54,806 bases of DNA. It comes from Bacteroidales bacterium. Lineage in GTDB: Bacteria > Bacteroidota > Bacteroidia > Bacteroidales > WCHB1-69. The DNA is taken from positions 1-54,806 of the forward strand of contig JAGOKS010000005.1 of NCBI GenBank assembly GCA_017994425.1, in the 5' to 3' direction. The position numbers and the translations under genes are program-made. This document shows positions 26,174-37,618 of the stretch, piece by piece (position 1 is the first letter of the stretch; each line of letters begins with the position of its first letter). Under the pieces are notes generated by a model that saw only the letters and a list, made by a program, of their open reading frames with translations, was not told where the DNA came from and did no database searches.

Positions 26174-27229
26174 CTAATATTCCCACATATCGTGTTCGAA
26201 TGCAAATATTTTATGTTTAATTTTTTCAGCTTCAAGAATTTGATCCAAGCCATTCACAATGTACCAGTTGATTTCTCTATTATCATATACATTTTCTTCA
26301 GCTCTGATAAAACTGGAAAAGTGTCGTTGTATGAAAATATCATCATAGCTTCTACGATTAGCATTGTTATGTAAGTTAAATACTTCGTTTTTAGCCATAA
26401 TGGGTCTGAATTCAGGATAGTATAGCCATCCCAATGGGGTTAATTTTGTAGTAACAATTTCACCCATATCTTCTTCAACAGGGTCTAAGCCTTCGGTCAT
26501 TCCTTCACCTTCTGATATTTCACCTTCCATAGGAGGTTCTTCTTCTTCTTCTACGTCTCCAAACATATCAGATGCCCCTTTTTGCAGGATAGGACAAATC
26601 CCCATAATCCTAACATCAAGCATTGAACGTTGATTATCTACATAATATAATTCTTTAATATCATATTGTAATATTTCTTTCGGACTGGCATATTGAGCAA
26701 TCGTAGTATCTCCAATAGAAATTGGATCGCCTGTTTCCTCATCAAATACTTGATTACCATATTCATCTGTAAGCCATTTTTGAATAGTCATTGGTTCAAG
26801 ACTAAATTTTCCTTTGAATTCGGAAACAGATAAGGGTATATCAAAGTATTCCGTAGAATAAATTCTAACAGGCATTGTATTGTTTTCAGTTGAATCAACA
26901 GCATCCCATATGATTTGTGCAAAACTTTTCCAATTTCCTTTAACTTCCGTTGGAAAATAAAGAGGTAAGTTTATTTTTTCACGTAAGTCAATTACACGCC
27001 AGATAAGAGCGGAAAAATGGATATATTCTTCATCGATAGCTTGTAGAGGAACAGGAGTATTTTGAAAAAGAAGATCCTTTTGATAAGGTCTGTCAATAGG
27101 ATCACGTACTGGTTGTGACGGGGCATCCTTAACACCTCCTTGATTATTTTCACTATCAATATTTTGAGCATGTACAAATGAAATGCTGCAAAGTATGGAA
27201 ACTGCAATGATTAATCTTATTTTTTTCAT
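26174..27229 (-). CDS. gldN: Type IX secretion/gliding protein GldN (PorN)
   Basis: A periplasmic component of the type IX secretion system that forms the outer-membrane-associated ring with GldK. A signal peptide ends near VHAQN (about residue 22). The family motifs PYQKDLLFQNTPVPLQAIDEEYI and SALIWRVIDLREKINLPLYFP follow. A Glu-rich segment (about residues 225-258) is inserted in the middle of the domain and looks lineage-specific. The gene follows gldM with a 42-base gap and closes the porP-gldK-gldL-gldM-gldN operon, with a hairpin terminator after it. Confidence 0.93.
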   Translation of the reverse strand: MKKIRLIIAVSILCSISFVHAQNIDSENNQGGVKDAPSQPVRDPIDRPYQKDLLFQNTPVPLQAIDEEYIHFSALIWRVIDLREKINLPLYFPTEVKGNWKSFAQIIWDAVDSTENNTMPVRIYSTEYFDIPLSVSEFKGKFSLEPMTIQKWLTDEYGNQVFDEETGDPISIGDTTIAQYASPKEILQYDIKELYYVDNQRSMLDVRIMGICPILQKGASDMFGDVEEEEEPPMEGEISEGEGMTEGLDPVEEDMGEIVTTKLTPLGWLYYPEFRPIMAKNEVFNLHNNANRRSYDDIFIQRHFSSFIRAEENVYDNREINWYIVNGLDQILEAEKIKHKIFAFEHDMWEY

Positions 27230-27271
27230 ATCTGTTAAATTTAATATGAATACTTTGATTATTTAATTTTA

Positions 27272-28882
27272 TTATCGAATACGTACTGTAATATTGTCCA
27301 AGTTTTTAACACCGGCAATACTTTGTGCTTTAATTTCTGTGAATTCAAAGGTTGTTCCGGAAGTAGCTGAACGTATAGCATTTTGTATTTCAGCTGAAAA
27401 TTGTGATCCGGAATTGGTTTTACTGGCTACTTCACGTCCGTTTTTAACAACAGTAATTCTATAGCTGGTAATTCTCCAAGGTAAAGCAAAGTCGAAATTT
27501 TCCATTCTCGCAGTCAAAAATGTATTTGCTATTAATACTTCTTTGGATACTTTACCTGAACCAATATTGGACCCAATATAGGCTATAGGATTTGGAACAC
27601 CCTTTACTCTAAATTCTTGTGTTCCCATATTCTGCGATCTTCCTGTTCCTAAATCAGCTGAAACAGAGATTGTAACCTTTTTGCCAATTAAAGTTTTATC
27701 GGGAGTTACTTCGTATTTTCCACCTCCTAATTGTTTCGGGCTTAATCCACCCCAAGAAATTCTCAATTTTTCGGGAGCAACAGGAGCAGCTATACTTACA
27801 GGATTTGGAATACCTGCATAGAAAACATTCATTTTGTCAGCAGCAATAGCCGCTGATGGTCTTGTTACTGTGTAAGCATCTTTGAAAGAATAATATTTGT
27901 CTCCTTCAGCACTTTTAAGTCTTATAACACCTGCATATTTTTGATCACCTACACCTCCTGTAGGAATTTTTAAGTGAACCATCCCTTTTTCACCTTCAAC
28001 TAAGGTTAGATTATTAATATCAGCTTCAGTAGCAGTATCACGTCCGGCTCCCCAATAAATAGAGGGATTTTGACGAGAATCGACTGCAGCTACAATAATA
28101 TCTGCTTCATAACTGTCTCCTGAAAAGAGAATACGACTATTTGGGATAACTCTGGCAGCTACATTGTCAAATTTAAAAGAACCGGCATCTATAGCAGAAA
28201 ATAAGTAACTAACTGTTGTATATTCTGTGTTTTTAATTTCACCGATTAAATTATTTAAAATAGTATAACTTGCTGCTGCTACAATACCTTCAAAATTATG
28301 TTGTTCCCATGTTTCCTTTTTTTCGTCTTTATTCCTGTAATCACCGTCAGTAACTAAAGAATTTTTGATTATTTGCGGAAAATTTTCTTTATTAACAATT
28401 TTAATAAGTTCTGCTTTATAATCATCGATTTTTTTCTTCATTTCTTTAGCTTTTCCAGGTATACCTGTTTGTCCCATAAAATAAAGAGTAGGAGTTGAAT
28501 AATTATCTCTTCCTTCTAAATCTTTCAATGTTTTACCTTCGGTTTGTTCAATAGGAATATTATCAACTTTGGAAAATAATTCTTTTTTAACGTCTTGAAA
28601 ATATTTAACCAAATCATCAGAAGCTGCTTTTACTTTCATTGCTTTGTCGTAAAAGGGTTTTACCTTAGCTTCTTCAGCTTCTAGTTGCTTTTGAAACAAA
28701 AAATAGGTTTGGTCTACTTTACTGGTGAAGTTTATGTTTGTTTGTTCCAATGTTTCATTAACAACGACAAAAGCATCCAATATATCTTTAGATACATTTA
28801 AGGCTAACATAGCAGTTAACACTAAATACATCATTGAAATCATTCGTTGCCGGGGAGTTTCCGGACAATTTGTTGCACCCAT
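27272..28882 (-). CDS. gldM: Type IX secretion/gliding motor protein GldM (PorM)
   Basis: Inner-membrane motor subunit whose single TM helix (about residues 16-36, in MMYLVLTAMLALNV) bundles with GldL. The periplasmic part transmits motion to the GldK/N ring. After the helix there is a long helical first domain (about 40-225) and then beta-rich domains to residue 536, matching the four-domain GldM/PorM layout. Adjacent gldL lies 45 bases upstream. The N-terminus GATNCPETPRQRMI is strongly conserved in the family. Confidence 0.95.
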   Translation of the reverse strand: MGATNCPETPRQRMISMMYLVLTAMLALNVSKDILDAFVVVNETLEQTNINFTSKVDQTYFLFQKQLEAEEAKVKPFYDKAMKVKAASDDLVKYFQDVKKELFSKVDNIPIEQTEGKTLKDLEGRDNYSTPTLYFMGQTGIPGKAKEMKKKIDDYKAELIKIVNKENFPQIIKNSLVTDGDYRNKDEKKETWEQHNFEGIVAAASYTILNNLIGEIKNTEYTTVSYLFSAIDAGSFKFDNVAARVIPNSRILFSGDSYEADIIVAAVDSRQNPSIYWGAGRDTATEADINNLTLVEGEKGMVHLKIPTGGVGDQKYAGVIRLKSAEGDKYYSFKDAYTVTRPSAAIAADKMNVFYAGIPNPVSIAAPVAPEKLRISWGGLSPKQLGGGKYEVTPDKTLIGKKVTISVSADLGTGRSQNMGTQEFRVKGVPNPIAYIGSNIGSGKVSKEVLIANTFLTARMENFDFALPWRITSYRITVVKNGREVASKTNSGSQFSAEIQNAIRSATSGTTFEFTEIKAQSIAGVKNLDNITVRIR

Positions 28883-28927
28883 ATATTATATATTTTTTTA
28901 AATATTTAATAATTAATCACTTAAATC

Positions 28928-29815
28928 TTACATTCTGTTGCTCATAGCAGCTAACATATTTCCGTAAATATCATTTAATTTGCTTACGTTTTTAGATAGC
29001 ATATCCACTTGTTCTTTATAACTAAGAATATTGGAACTAGATTCTTGTAAATTAGTAGCTAAATTTTTAAGATGTTCATCTAAAGTTTTGGAAATATTTA
29101 AAGTTTCGTTTGTGCTTTGTAATTGCAATTCATAGGCAGCATTGATGGCTGCAAGATTTTTAGATAGTCTTGAGACTTCTTCATTGTAATTGCTTCCACT
29201 TGTCATACTTCTTATTGTAGATTCATATACATTTGCTAATTCACCTACAGCAGAAGATGCTTTTTCAACATTATTAAAATAGCCTTGTGATTTATTTACC
29301 GATGTTTCTAATGTATCAGTCGTTTTATCATAAGCAACTGTTAAGTTTCTTACTGATTCAGATGCTTTTGAAACATTTGTAATAAAACCGTCAGTAGCAT
29401 TTACGGCATCAGACATTCCGGAAAGTTGTTTTGCATTTTCACCAAGATTTTTCATTCCGGATGCTAAACTATCTAAAAGTTCCGGTCCAATTTTAGCTTG
29501 TAGCAAAGCATTGTCAAGTTGTTGGCTGATAGAACCCTGTGCTTTTTTCTTATTTCTGGAAGATTCTTCCTCTAAACCCATTGCTAATTCAGGGTAAACA
29601 AGTGCCCAATTGTATTCAACGTGAAGAGGCTCAAAAGCAGAGAAAGCAAAAATAATAGATTCTGTACCCATACCTGCCATCAGCATTATATCGGCTCCAG
29701 GTAAGTGCAAAATTTTAAACAAAGCACCTAAAATTACAACTGATGCACCCAATCCGTATAACTTTGCCATAAAGTTTTTGTACGGTTTACTTCTTACTAA
29801 TTCATTAAAACCCAT
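28928..29815 (-). CDS. gldL: Type IX secretion/gliding motor protein GldL (PorL)
   Basis: Proton-motive-force-using inner-membrane partner of GldM. Two TM helices occupy about residues 20-38 and 44-64. Charged residues within the bundle (K34, H37, E52 and E62 in MGTESIIFAFSAFEP) fit the proton-pathway residues known in the family, with the two glutamates ten apart. The cytoplasmic C-terminal part (about 90-295) is helical and Ser/Asn-rich. It lies between gldK and gldM in canonical order. Confidence 0.95.
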   Translation of the reverse strand: MGFNELVRSKPYKNFMAKLYGLGASVVILGALFKILHLPGADIMLMAGMGTESIIFAFSAFEPLHVEYNWALVYPELAMGLEEESSRNKKKAQGSISQQLDNALLQAKIGPELLDSLASGMKNLGENAKQLSGMSDAVNATDGFITNVSKASESVRNLTVAYDKTTDTLETSVNKSQGYFNNVEKASSAVGELANVYESTIRSMTSGSNYNEEVSRLSKNLAAINAAYELQLQSTNETLNISKTLDEHLKNLATNLQESSSNILSYKEQVDMLSKNVSKLNDIYGNMLAAMSNRM

Positions 29816-29876
29816 AGATTTAATTTTTTAATTGTTATTATTTATGTTATTATTTAGATTAAATTATTTACATTAA

Positions 29877-31322
29877 TTAATATACATTGGAAGCTGTTGC
29901 CAAATTATCTCCATATACACGGCCTAAATAAGATTGTACACAACGGAATCCAATATATGATTTACCTGTATCTTGATAGCAATATGTTCTTGTAGCAGTA
30001 TTCATATAATAACTGATGTCTTTCCACGATCCACCACGAACCACTTTTCTTTTCAAAACAGGAGGGTCGCTGTCTTTTGCAAAGTAAGTATATTGCATAT
30101 TTAAATCGTGAGCAAAATTATGAGCAGATTCATTATAAGCATCTTCACACCATTCAGCTACATTACCTGCCATATCATATAAACCCCAATCATTTGGATG
30201 ATAATGAGCAACTATAACAGTTAAGACTCCACCATCAGCGCTGTAATTACCTCGATTAGGTTTGAAATTTCCCAAAAAGCATCCATTGATATTTTGAGTG
30301 TATGGACCACCCCAAGGATAAGGGTTTTCACTTAAATATCCTCTTGCTGCCCATTCCCATTCAGCTTCATTGGGTAATCTGAATTCATTTTCATATGCCC
30401 ATTCTTGCGTACTTAAATAGTTATTTCTGATATGTGAACGCCAAGCACAAAATGCTCTTGCTTGTTTCCAGCTAACACCAACAACAGGGTAGTGGTCATA
30501 AACAGGATGCCAAAAATAAGTATTCGTTTGAGGTTCGTTAAAAGAATATACAAAATCATGTATCCAACATAAAGTGTCAGGATAAATATTGATAGCTTCA
30601 TGTCGTAAGAATGGCTTTGCTCCTTGGTTATACGCTGTAGGTCTGTTTGAAAACATTCCCATGTCTTTTGTTTGAGGGTCTACGTTATCAAATTCTTTAA
30701 AAGCAGCTCCTTGTACTTCATCATCTTTATATGCTCTTTTATCATACCACCAATATTCAAATACTAATTTCTTAATATCCATGTCTTTCATTTTGTAGTG
30801 ATAATACCTTTCATTTCCTATGCTAGGGTCTAAAATGAGGTATGCTAAAGCAGTTCTATACTCTTCATTAGTAGATTCCCAATCAATTTCTGTTTCCCAA
30901 TTGATGTGTTTGGGTTCTATAACTTCACCTTCATCATGGTCTTCAGTAGCATCATTTCTTCCATATTTCATGTAATGTTCGTTATCTTCTTCATCCAATG
31001 TTTCACCTAATTGTACATGGATAATTGAATCAACAACCCATTCAACAAATTGGCGATATTCATTATTTGTAATTTCTGTTTCATCCATCCAAAATGTTTG
31101 AACGGTAACATTTTTAGCACTATAGGTCATAGAATAGGTTGGATCTTCATCACCCACTCCCATTTTAAAGTGCCCCTGAGGAATAATTTTCATACCGAAT
31201 GGTTCCACCTCATTATATTCTATTCTGTCTTGAGCTCCAATTAGTTGACCATTACCTGAATTGTTGCAAGCTGTTAAAAATAATGCAACAACAACTATTA
31301 ATGTTAAGATCAAATTCTTCAT
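29877..31322 (-). CDS. gldK: Type IX secretion lipoprotein GldK (PorK)
   Basis: Outer-membrane lipoprotein that forms the periplasmic ring with GldN. With the start at 31322 (MKNLILTLIVV) the signal peptide ends at lipobox LTAC (C19). The open frame extends 13 codons upstream, but those residues are polar and would displace the signal, so the inner ATG is chosen. The mature part is a formylglycine-generating-enzyme/sulfatase-modifying fold, with GVSWKQARAFCAWRS, RLPNEAEWEWAARG, MAGNVAEWCED and VVRGGSWKD. In GldK this fold is structural, not catalytic. porP lies 68 bases upstream and gldL follows. Confidence 0.93.
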   Translation of the reverse strand: MKNLILTLIVVVALFLTACNNSGNGQLIGAQDRIEYNEVEPFGMKIIPQGHFKMGVGDEDPTYSMTYSAKNVTVQTFWMDETEITNNEYRQFVEWVVDSIIHVQLGETLDEEDNEHYMKYGRNDATEDHDEGEVIEPKHINWETEIDWESTNEEYRTALAYLILDPSIGNERYYHYKMKDMDIKKLVFEYWWYDKRAYKDDEVQGAAFKEFDNVDPQTKDMGMFSNRPTAYNQGAKPFLRHEAINIYPDTLCWIHDFVYSFNEPQTNTYFWHPVYDHYPVVGVSWKQARAFCAWRSHIRNNYLSTQEWAYENEFRLPNEAEWEWAARGYLSENPYPWGGPYTQNINGCFLGNFKPNRGNYSADGGVLTVIVAHYHPNDWGLYDMAGNVAEWCEDAYNESAHNFAHDLNMQYTYFAKDSDPPVLKRKVVRGGSWKDISYYMNTATRTYCYQDTGKSYIGFRCVQSYLGRVYGDNLATASNVY

Positions 31323-31390
31323 ACTCTTAAAATTTATATATGAATAACTATTATTTTTCACTTTTATTGTATTTTTCTTTTTTATTTATT

Positions 31391-32410
31391 CTAATATTCA
31401 ATAGGTTTATTGCCTAATAATCGAGTGTTTTGATAACCGTAGACAGAAGTAGGAGGAATAATAGTAAAACAATATTTTAACATTATTTCAGGACCACCAA
31501 AACTTCTCCCGTGATTATATCCTAATTTAGAAGTTGTTATATCATAAGATACACCTATTTCCAAGCCTCTAATAGCATTAGATGAGTTAATAAAAGGTTT
31601 AGCTCCAACTAATAATGCAACAGCATCATTAGCAATACGCCAGCTTACTCCTCCCCAAACAATGTTGTTCCATTCAGCTACTACTGTTAAATCATATTGT
31701 GCTTTGACAAAATCGGTTTTAATCATTGCACTTGGTTTCATTGTCCAATTCGGGTTAAACGGAAGTGCAAAATTATATCCACCATACAAATAGTAATGAC
31801 GAGCTGTTTTTTGATGTGTGTTTTTGCCTTCGCCCGTTAATAAATGAGTAGCACTAATACCTGCATACCATTTGTTGGGATTCAGATAATAAGCTCCGAA
31901 AGATAGGTCTATATAAAAATCAGATTTATCAGAAGTTGCAATCACAGGATCTCCCGGATCTATAGGATGATAATCTGAACCATGTACGGTTCTGCTTAAA
32001 AAGTCACCGGCAATACCTAAACCTAAGGAGCCACCGCTTATATTAAATTTAAAAGAATATGCTAATTTTGCTGCAATGTCATTTTGATAACCTAATTTAT
32101 CTTGAGAAACCGATAAACCTAATCCCCCATGTAGTACTTTAATAGGAGCATGCAAAGTAAGAAGAATCTGTTGAGGAGCAGTTGAATAATTTGTTGTCTT
32201 ACCAGTTTCCAAATCTGTCCATGTATCTTGAAATCCTGCCCATTGTTGTCTGAACATGCCTGTAGCGCATATGCCAGCACTACCTGCTACTCCCGGATTT
32301 ATAAGCAAATCACTATACATGTATTGTGTAAATTGTGGATCTTGTTGTGCGTTACTTTTTAGTACGAATAATACAAACAAAAATAATATGTAAATTTTCT
32401 TATTTTTCAT
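31391..32410 (-). CDS. porP: Type IX secretion outer-membrane protein PorP/SprF family
   Basis: A 339-residue outer-membrane beta-barrel protein. A signal peptide (to about SNAQQ, residue 22) precedes QDPQFTQYMYSDLLINPGVAGS, the near-invariant PorP/SprF N-terminus. Alternating aromatic beta strands continue to the C-terminus. Being first in the operon with gldKLMN matches the Porphyromonas porP-porK-porL-porM-porN order, so it is called PorP rather than one of the many SprF paralogues. A promoter box is about 140 bases upstream. Confidence 0.92.
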   Translation of the reverse strand: MKNKKIYILFLFVLFVLKSNAQQDPQFTQYMYSDLLINPGVAGSAGICATGMFRQQWAGFQDTWTDLETGKTTNYSTAPQQILLTLHAPIKVLHGGLGLSVSQDKLGYQNDIAAKLAYSFKFNISGGSLGLGIAGDFLSRTVHGSDYHPIDPGDPVIATSDKSDFYIDLSFGAYYLNPNKWYAGISATHLLTGEGKNTHQKTARHYYLYGGYNFALPFNPNWTMKPSAMIKTDFVKAQYDLTVVAEWNNIVWGGVSWRIANDAVALLVGAKPFINSSNAIRGLEIGVSYDITTSKLGYNHGRSFGGPEIMLKYCFTIIPPTSVYGYQNTRLLGNKPIEY

Positions 32411-32743
32411 ATCTTTTTATCTTTCAGACATTCTTCTTTTTTTTTATTTATATTTCCGTAACTTTCTTTCATTATACTTGTTTTTCATGCAAAATGTTTC
32501 AAACAATTTCAATAATTTTTAAAAAGTTACTTTTTTTTCTTTTAAAAAGCAAAAGTACAAAAATATACCTTATTATTAAACCCTATTTTCGAAGCTTTGT
32601 TAACTTTTTGATGTTATTTTTATGAATAAATTTACATATTATATTGTTGATAATATTATTATATGATAATATGTAATGATTTTAAATATAAATTAAATCT
32701 TAAAATATTGAAAATAAAGTAAATATGTTTTTTTGAAATTAAT
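32411..32743. other. 333-base AT-rich intergenic region between porP and nadE
   Basis: Both flanking genes run on the minus strand. The half next to porP contains a poly-T/pyrimidine-rich leader and a promoter box at 32550-32557, which would give a leader of about 130 bases for porP. The half next to nadE (about 32620-32743) is almost pure A/T with no hairpin containing G/C. No gene, tRNA or riboswitch was recognised; the short frames here look like noise. Confidence 0.6.
32550..32557 (-). promoter_or_regulatory. Bacteroidota -7 promoter box (TACTTTTG) for the porP-gldKLMN operon
   Basis: Minus-strand TACTTTTG followed by C is the only good TAnnTTTG box found upstream of porP, 140 bases away. 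The long leader before porP has no obvious structure. Confidence 0.5.
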
Positions 32744-33583
32744 TTATATAAAAGTACTTCTATGAAGAATAATCGGATTATTTCTTTTATAAAAACTATG
32801 GATATATCTTTGTATAAGTATATGATTCTCTAGTGATTTATCACCTTTAAAATATCTTATAAATAAGTTATCAACCTCTTTATATGTAGGGACCCCTAAT
32901 TGATCCAAATCGGAATTTGAAATACCAAGACCGTCTGTAGGTATGGCATTGATGCATAATTGCAGTGCTTTTTTGGAATTTAAATGTAATTTTTTTGCAA
33001 TTAATTTAGAGGCAAAATATATTTCTGTTTTCCAAAGATGACAGAAAGGAGCATAATCTCCCACATCCCCATGTAAGGTCCAAAAACCGGTTAAATATTC
33101 AGTGAAATTATCGGTAGAAATAACCAATCCTGAGTGTAGTTGAGCAATGTCATATAAAACTATCATACGTATACGTGCTTTACAGTTTCCCATACGCAAT
33201 TTGGATAAGTGGCTACAATCAATAAGAGGGAATTCTTTTTGAAATGTTTGGAATAATGAAGTATAATCCATATATTTGAAATTATGACAAAAGTTTTCTC
33301 CTATAAGAATTGAACGTTCAATTTCATCCTTTTTATTTGTTTCAATAGTAATGGAACGCCCAATGAGAGGGATATTGATTTCATCACATACAGGTCGTAA
33401 AAGGGCAGCTGCAAAAGCACTGTCAATTCCTCCGGAGATTCCTAATACTAAAGATTTTAAATTATTATCAGAGACGTAAGAAGTGATTTTTGATTGCATT
33501 TTTTGGATAACCTTTTCCATCTTTGCATCCGTAAGAATCAAATCTAAAAAATAATCCTGTATATCTTGCTCTAATTTATTCAT
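32744..33583 (-). CDS. nadE: NAD+ synthetase, ammonia-dependent type
   Basis: Final step of NAD synthesis: amidation of nicotinate adenine dinucleotide using ATP and ammonia. The PP-loop GISGGIDSAFAAAL is near residue 48. The substrate segment STDNFTEYLTGFWTLHGDVGDYAPFCHLWKTEI matches NadE. The 279-residue length has no glutaminase domain, so free ammonia is the expected nitrogen donor. Its first 8 bases overlap the upstream MauE-type gene, suggesting coupling within the run DUF1599-MauE-nadE. Confidence 0.9.
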   Translation of the reverse strand: MNKLEQDIQDYFLDLILTDAKMEKVIQKMQSKITSYVSDNNLKSLVLGISGGIDSAFAAALLRPVCDEINIPLIGRSITIETNKKDEIERSILIGENFCHNFKYMDYTSLFQTFQKEFPLIDCSHLSKLRMGNCKARIRMIVLYDIAQLHSGLVISTDNFTEYLTGFWTLHGDVGDYAPFCHLWKTEIYFASKLIAKKLHLNSKKALQLCINAIPTDGLGISNSDLDQLGVPTYKEVDNLFIRYFKGDKSLENHILIQRYIHSFYKRNNPIILHRSTFI

Positions 33584-34913
33584 TATTTGCTGAATAATTA
33601 ATAGAATCTAAATTCGTTTTATTGGGAAGAGTTGGAGGTAGAATGGTTTTATATTTTTTAAGTTTAGCTTCATACGTAGGAATTCTTTTTTTGAATGTGT
33701 CAAACGTTGGTATGTCTCTGAAGCTCCATTTATCAATGACGTATCCATCTTTCAATAAAATTAATCCCGGATTGTTTCGAATGGCTGTTTTTAAAGGAGT
33801 TTCATCGCTATAATAAAATTTAAAACTACTATTTTGAGATTCGTTAAATTGTTCTATTTGTTTTGGAGTTGATCCTGTAACGGCAATAAAAGGGATTTGT
33901 TCTTCCTCGCATTTTTTTGCAAAATTCTTAATTTCATTAAAGTTATTAAGATTTGCTTTAGAGATATTGTGGATAAATAATATAAAATGATACCCTCCTT
34001 GTTCAATTATTGATTTTTTTAAATCTTGTGTTGTTTCCATATCGATAAGTGTAAAATCAGAAAGTTTCGCATTGACGCCTTCTTTAACGACTTTTTCTTT
34101 ACGGTCTAAAAAGGTGTAATTCTTTTCAAAATCTTCATTTCTAACACTATCTTCAGAAATTTTCGTTAAATCATCAACGGTATATTCTACAATAGTATTG
34201 TTTTTATTATTTTTGTATTGGAAAATGTAATCTAAGTCGGGTGCTTCGGAATAAGTTTCAGCTGCAATAAAATTACCTTTATTCCATGGACGGAAATCGT
34301 GCCAAGGCTCATGTCTTAAACAATAAATAGTCATAAATAATACAAAAATAACTCCTAAAAGGATAGGTAACCATTGAGTTATATAATGGAAATTGATGTG
34401 TTTGTATTTTTTGCGTTGATGAACGATAATCAAAGTAAAGAATAAGAATATGATGTTTTTATAGAATGTTTCCGTATTGGATAAGACGATAAAATCTCCG
34501 AAACAACCACAATCGGTAACAACAAAAATATTATAATTTTTATTAAAAATGGAATTGATTATATTGACTATGTCTAATGCATATGCTAGCCAAAACGTAA
34601 GCACAGTGAAAAAGCCCATAAATAATAATAATGCCCAGGATGTTAGTTTCATTTGAATGTTACAAATAAGAGCAATTCCAATGACAAATTCAGCCAAGAT
34701 AGCGAAAAAGGATAAAGTCATAGCCAGAGGTGTCATAAAATCTATTCCAAAAGAAACAAGATATTCTTCAATTTTTAAAGCAAATCCAAATGGATCAACT
34801 CCTTTTACATAACCGGAAAATATGAACAACAACCCGATAAATAGACGACTGAAATGTCGGATATAATATATTCCGTCCTTTTTTTCTTTGTGTAAATTGT
34901 GCCTATATTTCAT
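33576..34913 (-). CDS. MauE/DoxX-family membrane protein with degenerate thioredoxin-like C-terminus
   Basis: A 445-residue relative of the fusion at 11428-12393. The N-terminal membrane part (about residues 20-200, five TM helices) has the CGCFGD paired-cysteine motif (C135/C137). A polar linker follows. The C-terminal region (about 290-430) has a thioredoxin/peroxiredoxin-like fold by its strand pattern, but the usual CxxC position reads HNIS, so it lacks the redox cysteines. The first domain may act in disulfide or quinone chemistry while the second binds rather than catalyses; this is inference. Bacteroides homologues are annotated DoxX and sit beside a DUF1599 gene, as here (11-base gap). 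It overlaps nadE by 8 bases. Confidence 0.77.
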   Translation of the reverse strand: MKYRHNLHKEKKDGIYYIRHFSRLFIGLLFIFSGYVKGVDPFGFALKIEEYLVSFGIDFMTPLAMTLSFFAILAEFVIGIALICNIQMKLTSWALLLFMGFFTVLTFWLAYALDIVNIINSIFNKNYNIFVVTDCGCFGDFIVLSNTETFYKNIIFLFFTLIIVHQRKKYKHINFHYITQWLPILLGVIFVLFMTIYCLRHEPWHDFRPWNKGNFIAAETYSEAPDLDYIFQYKNNKNNTIVEYTVDDLTKISEDSVRNEDFEKNYTFLDRKEKVVKEGVNAKLSDFTLIDMETTQDLKKSIIEQGGYHFILFIHNISKANLNNFNEIKNFAKKCEEEQIPFIAVTGSTPKQIEQFNESQNSSFKFYYSDETPLKTAIRNNPGLILLKDGYVIDKWSFRDIPTFDTFKKRIPTYEAKLKKYKTILPPTLPNKTNLDSINYSANNE

Positions 34914-34924
34914 AATTTATTATT

Positions 34925-35473
34925 TTAATTATTTTCATTTAATTTAATAAGGGCAAATACGGAGTAATTAAAAATATCGTAATAATTAGCATCTAAGCCT
35001 TCAGAAATATACGTTTTACCTTCAATATTTTCAATTTGTTTTATGCGAAGAATTTTCATGAGAATAATATCTGTATAGGAACTCACACGCATATTTCGCC
35101 AAGCTTCGTCATAATCATGATTTTTATTCATTAATAGTTCTTTGCCTTTTAAAACATACTTATCATATAATTTAATTACATCCTCTTCCGGTAGGGAAAT
35201 GGTTTCGATAGAAGAAGTGCCTAGTTCTAATTGTATTTGAGCCATAATTGCATAATTGATAATACCGATAAATTCAGGGATAATTCCTTCATCGACTTTA
35301 TGGGAGCCTTTTTCTTCAATGCTTCTTATTCTTTGTGCTTTGATATATATTTGATCTGTAATGGATGAAAGTCTTAAAATACGCCATGCAACTCCATAAT
35401 CGTGAAGTTTTTTTACAAATATATTTTTACAATTACTAATAACCTGATCGAATTCTATTAATGTTTTATCCAT
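34925..35473 (-). CDS. DUF1599 protein with internally duplicated domain
   Basis: A cytoplasmic 182-residue protein of the DUF1599 family (also named nucleotide-modification-associated domain 1). The domain appears twice. LHDYGVAWRILRLSSITDQI with RIRSIEE and INYAIMA forms the first copy (about residues 20-90). NHDYDEAWRNMRVSSYTDII with RIKQIEN and FNYSVFA forms the second (about 115-180). The invariant HDY.AWR motif suggests an alpha-helical NTP-pyrophosphatase-like active site, but function is unknown. The ATG at 35473 is chosen because the longer frame would begin 45 bases upstream, ahead of the promoter box at 35498-35505. It leads the operon with the MauE-type gene and nadE. Confidence 0.8.
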   Translation of the reverse strand: MDKTLIEFDQVISNCKNIFVKKLHDYGVAWRILRLSSITDQIYIKAQRIRSIEEKGSHKVDEGIIPEFIGIINYAIMAQIQLELGTSSIETISLPEEDVIKLYDKYVLKGKELLMNKNHDYDEAWRNMRVSSYTDIILMKILRIKQIENIEGKTYISEGLDANYYDIFNYSVFALIKLNENN

Positions 35474-35497
35474 AAAAATAAAGCTTGAAAAGATGTG

Positions 35498-35505
35498 CAA
35501 AAGTA
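35498..35505 (-). promoter_or_regulatory. Bacteroidota -7 promoter box (TACTTTTG) for the DUF1599 operon
   Basis: Minus-strand TACTTTTG followed by CA, 24 bases before the start at 35473. Because the longer candidate start at 35518 lies upstream of the box, it settles the shorter start. Confidence 0.6.
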
Positions 35506-35578
35506 CGAAATATTGCATAAAAAAACAAATACAATTATATTTTTTTTAAAAAGTAATGTGTTGATTAACAATAAAAAT

Positions 35579-37576
<1,998 letters not shown>

Positions 37577-37618
37577 AAAAGAGTCTATTTAGTGTAACTG
37601 AAATGGAAAATAATTCAG

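Noticed and set aside
29877..31322. GldK as an active formylglycine-generating enzyme
   Set aside because: It has the FGE-type fold motifs, but its place in porP-gldKLMN and its lipobox identify it as the T9SS ring lipoprotein; no sulfatase is nearby.
32335..32625. 96-codon plus-strand frame over the porP start and leader
   Set aside because: It is Phe-rich low complexity antisense to the porP signal peptide and the T-rich leader, so it is an artefact of composition.
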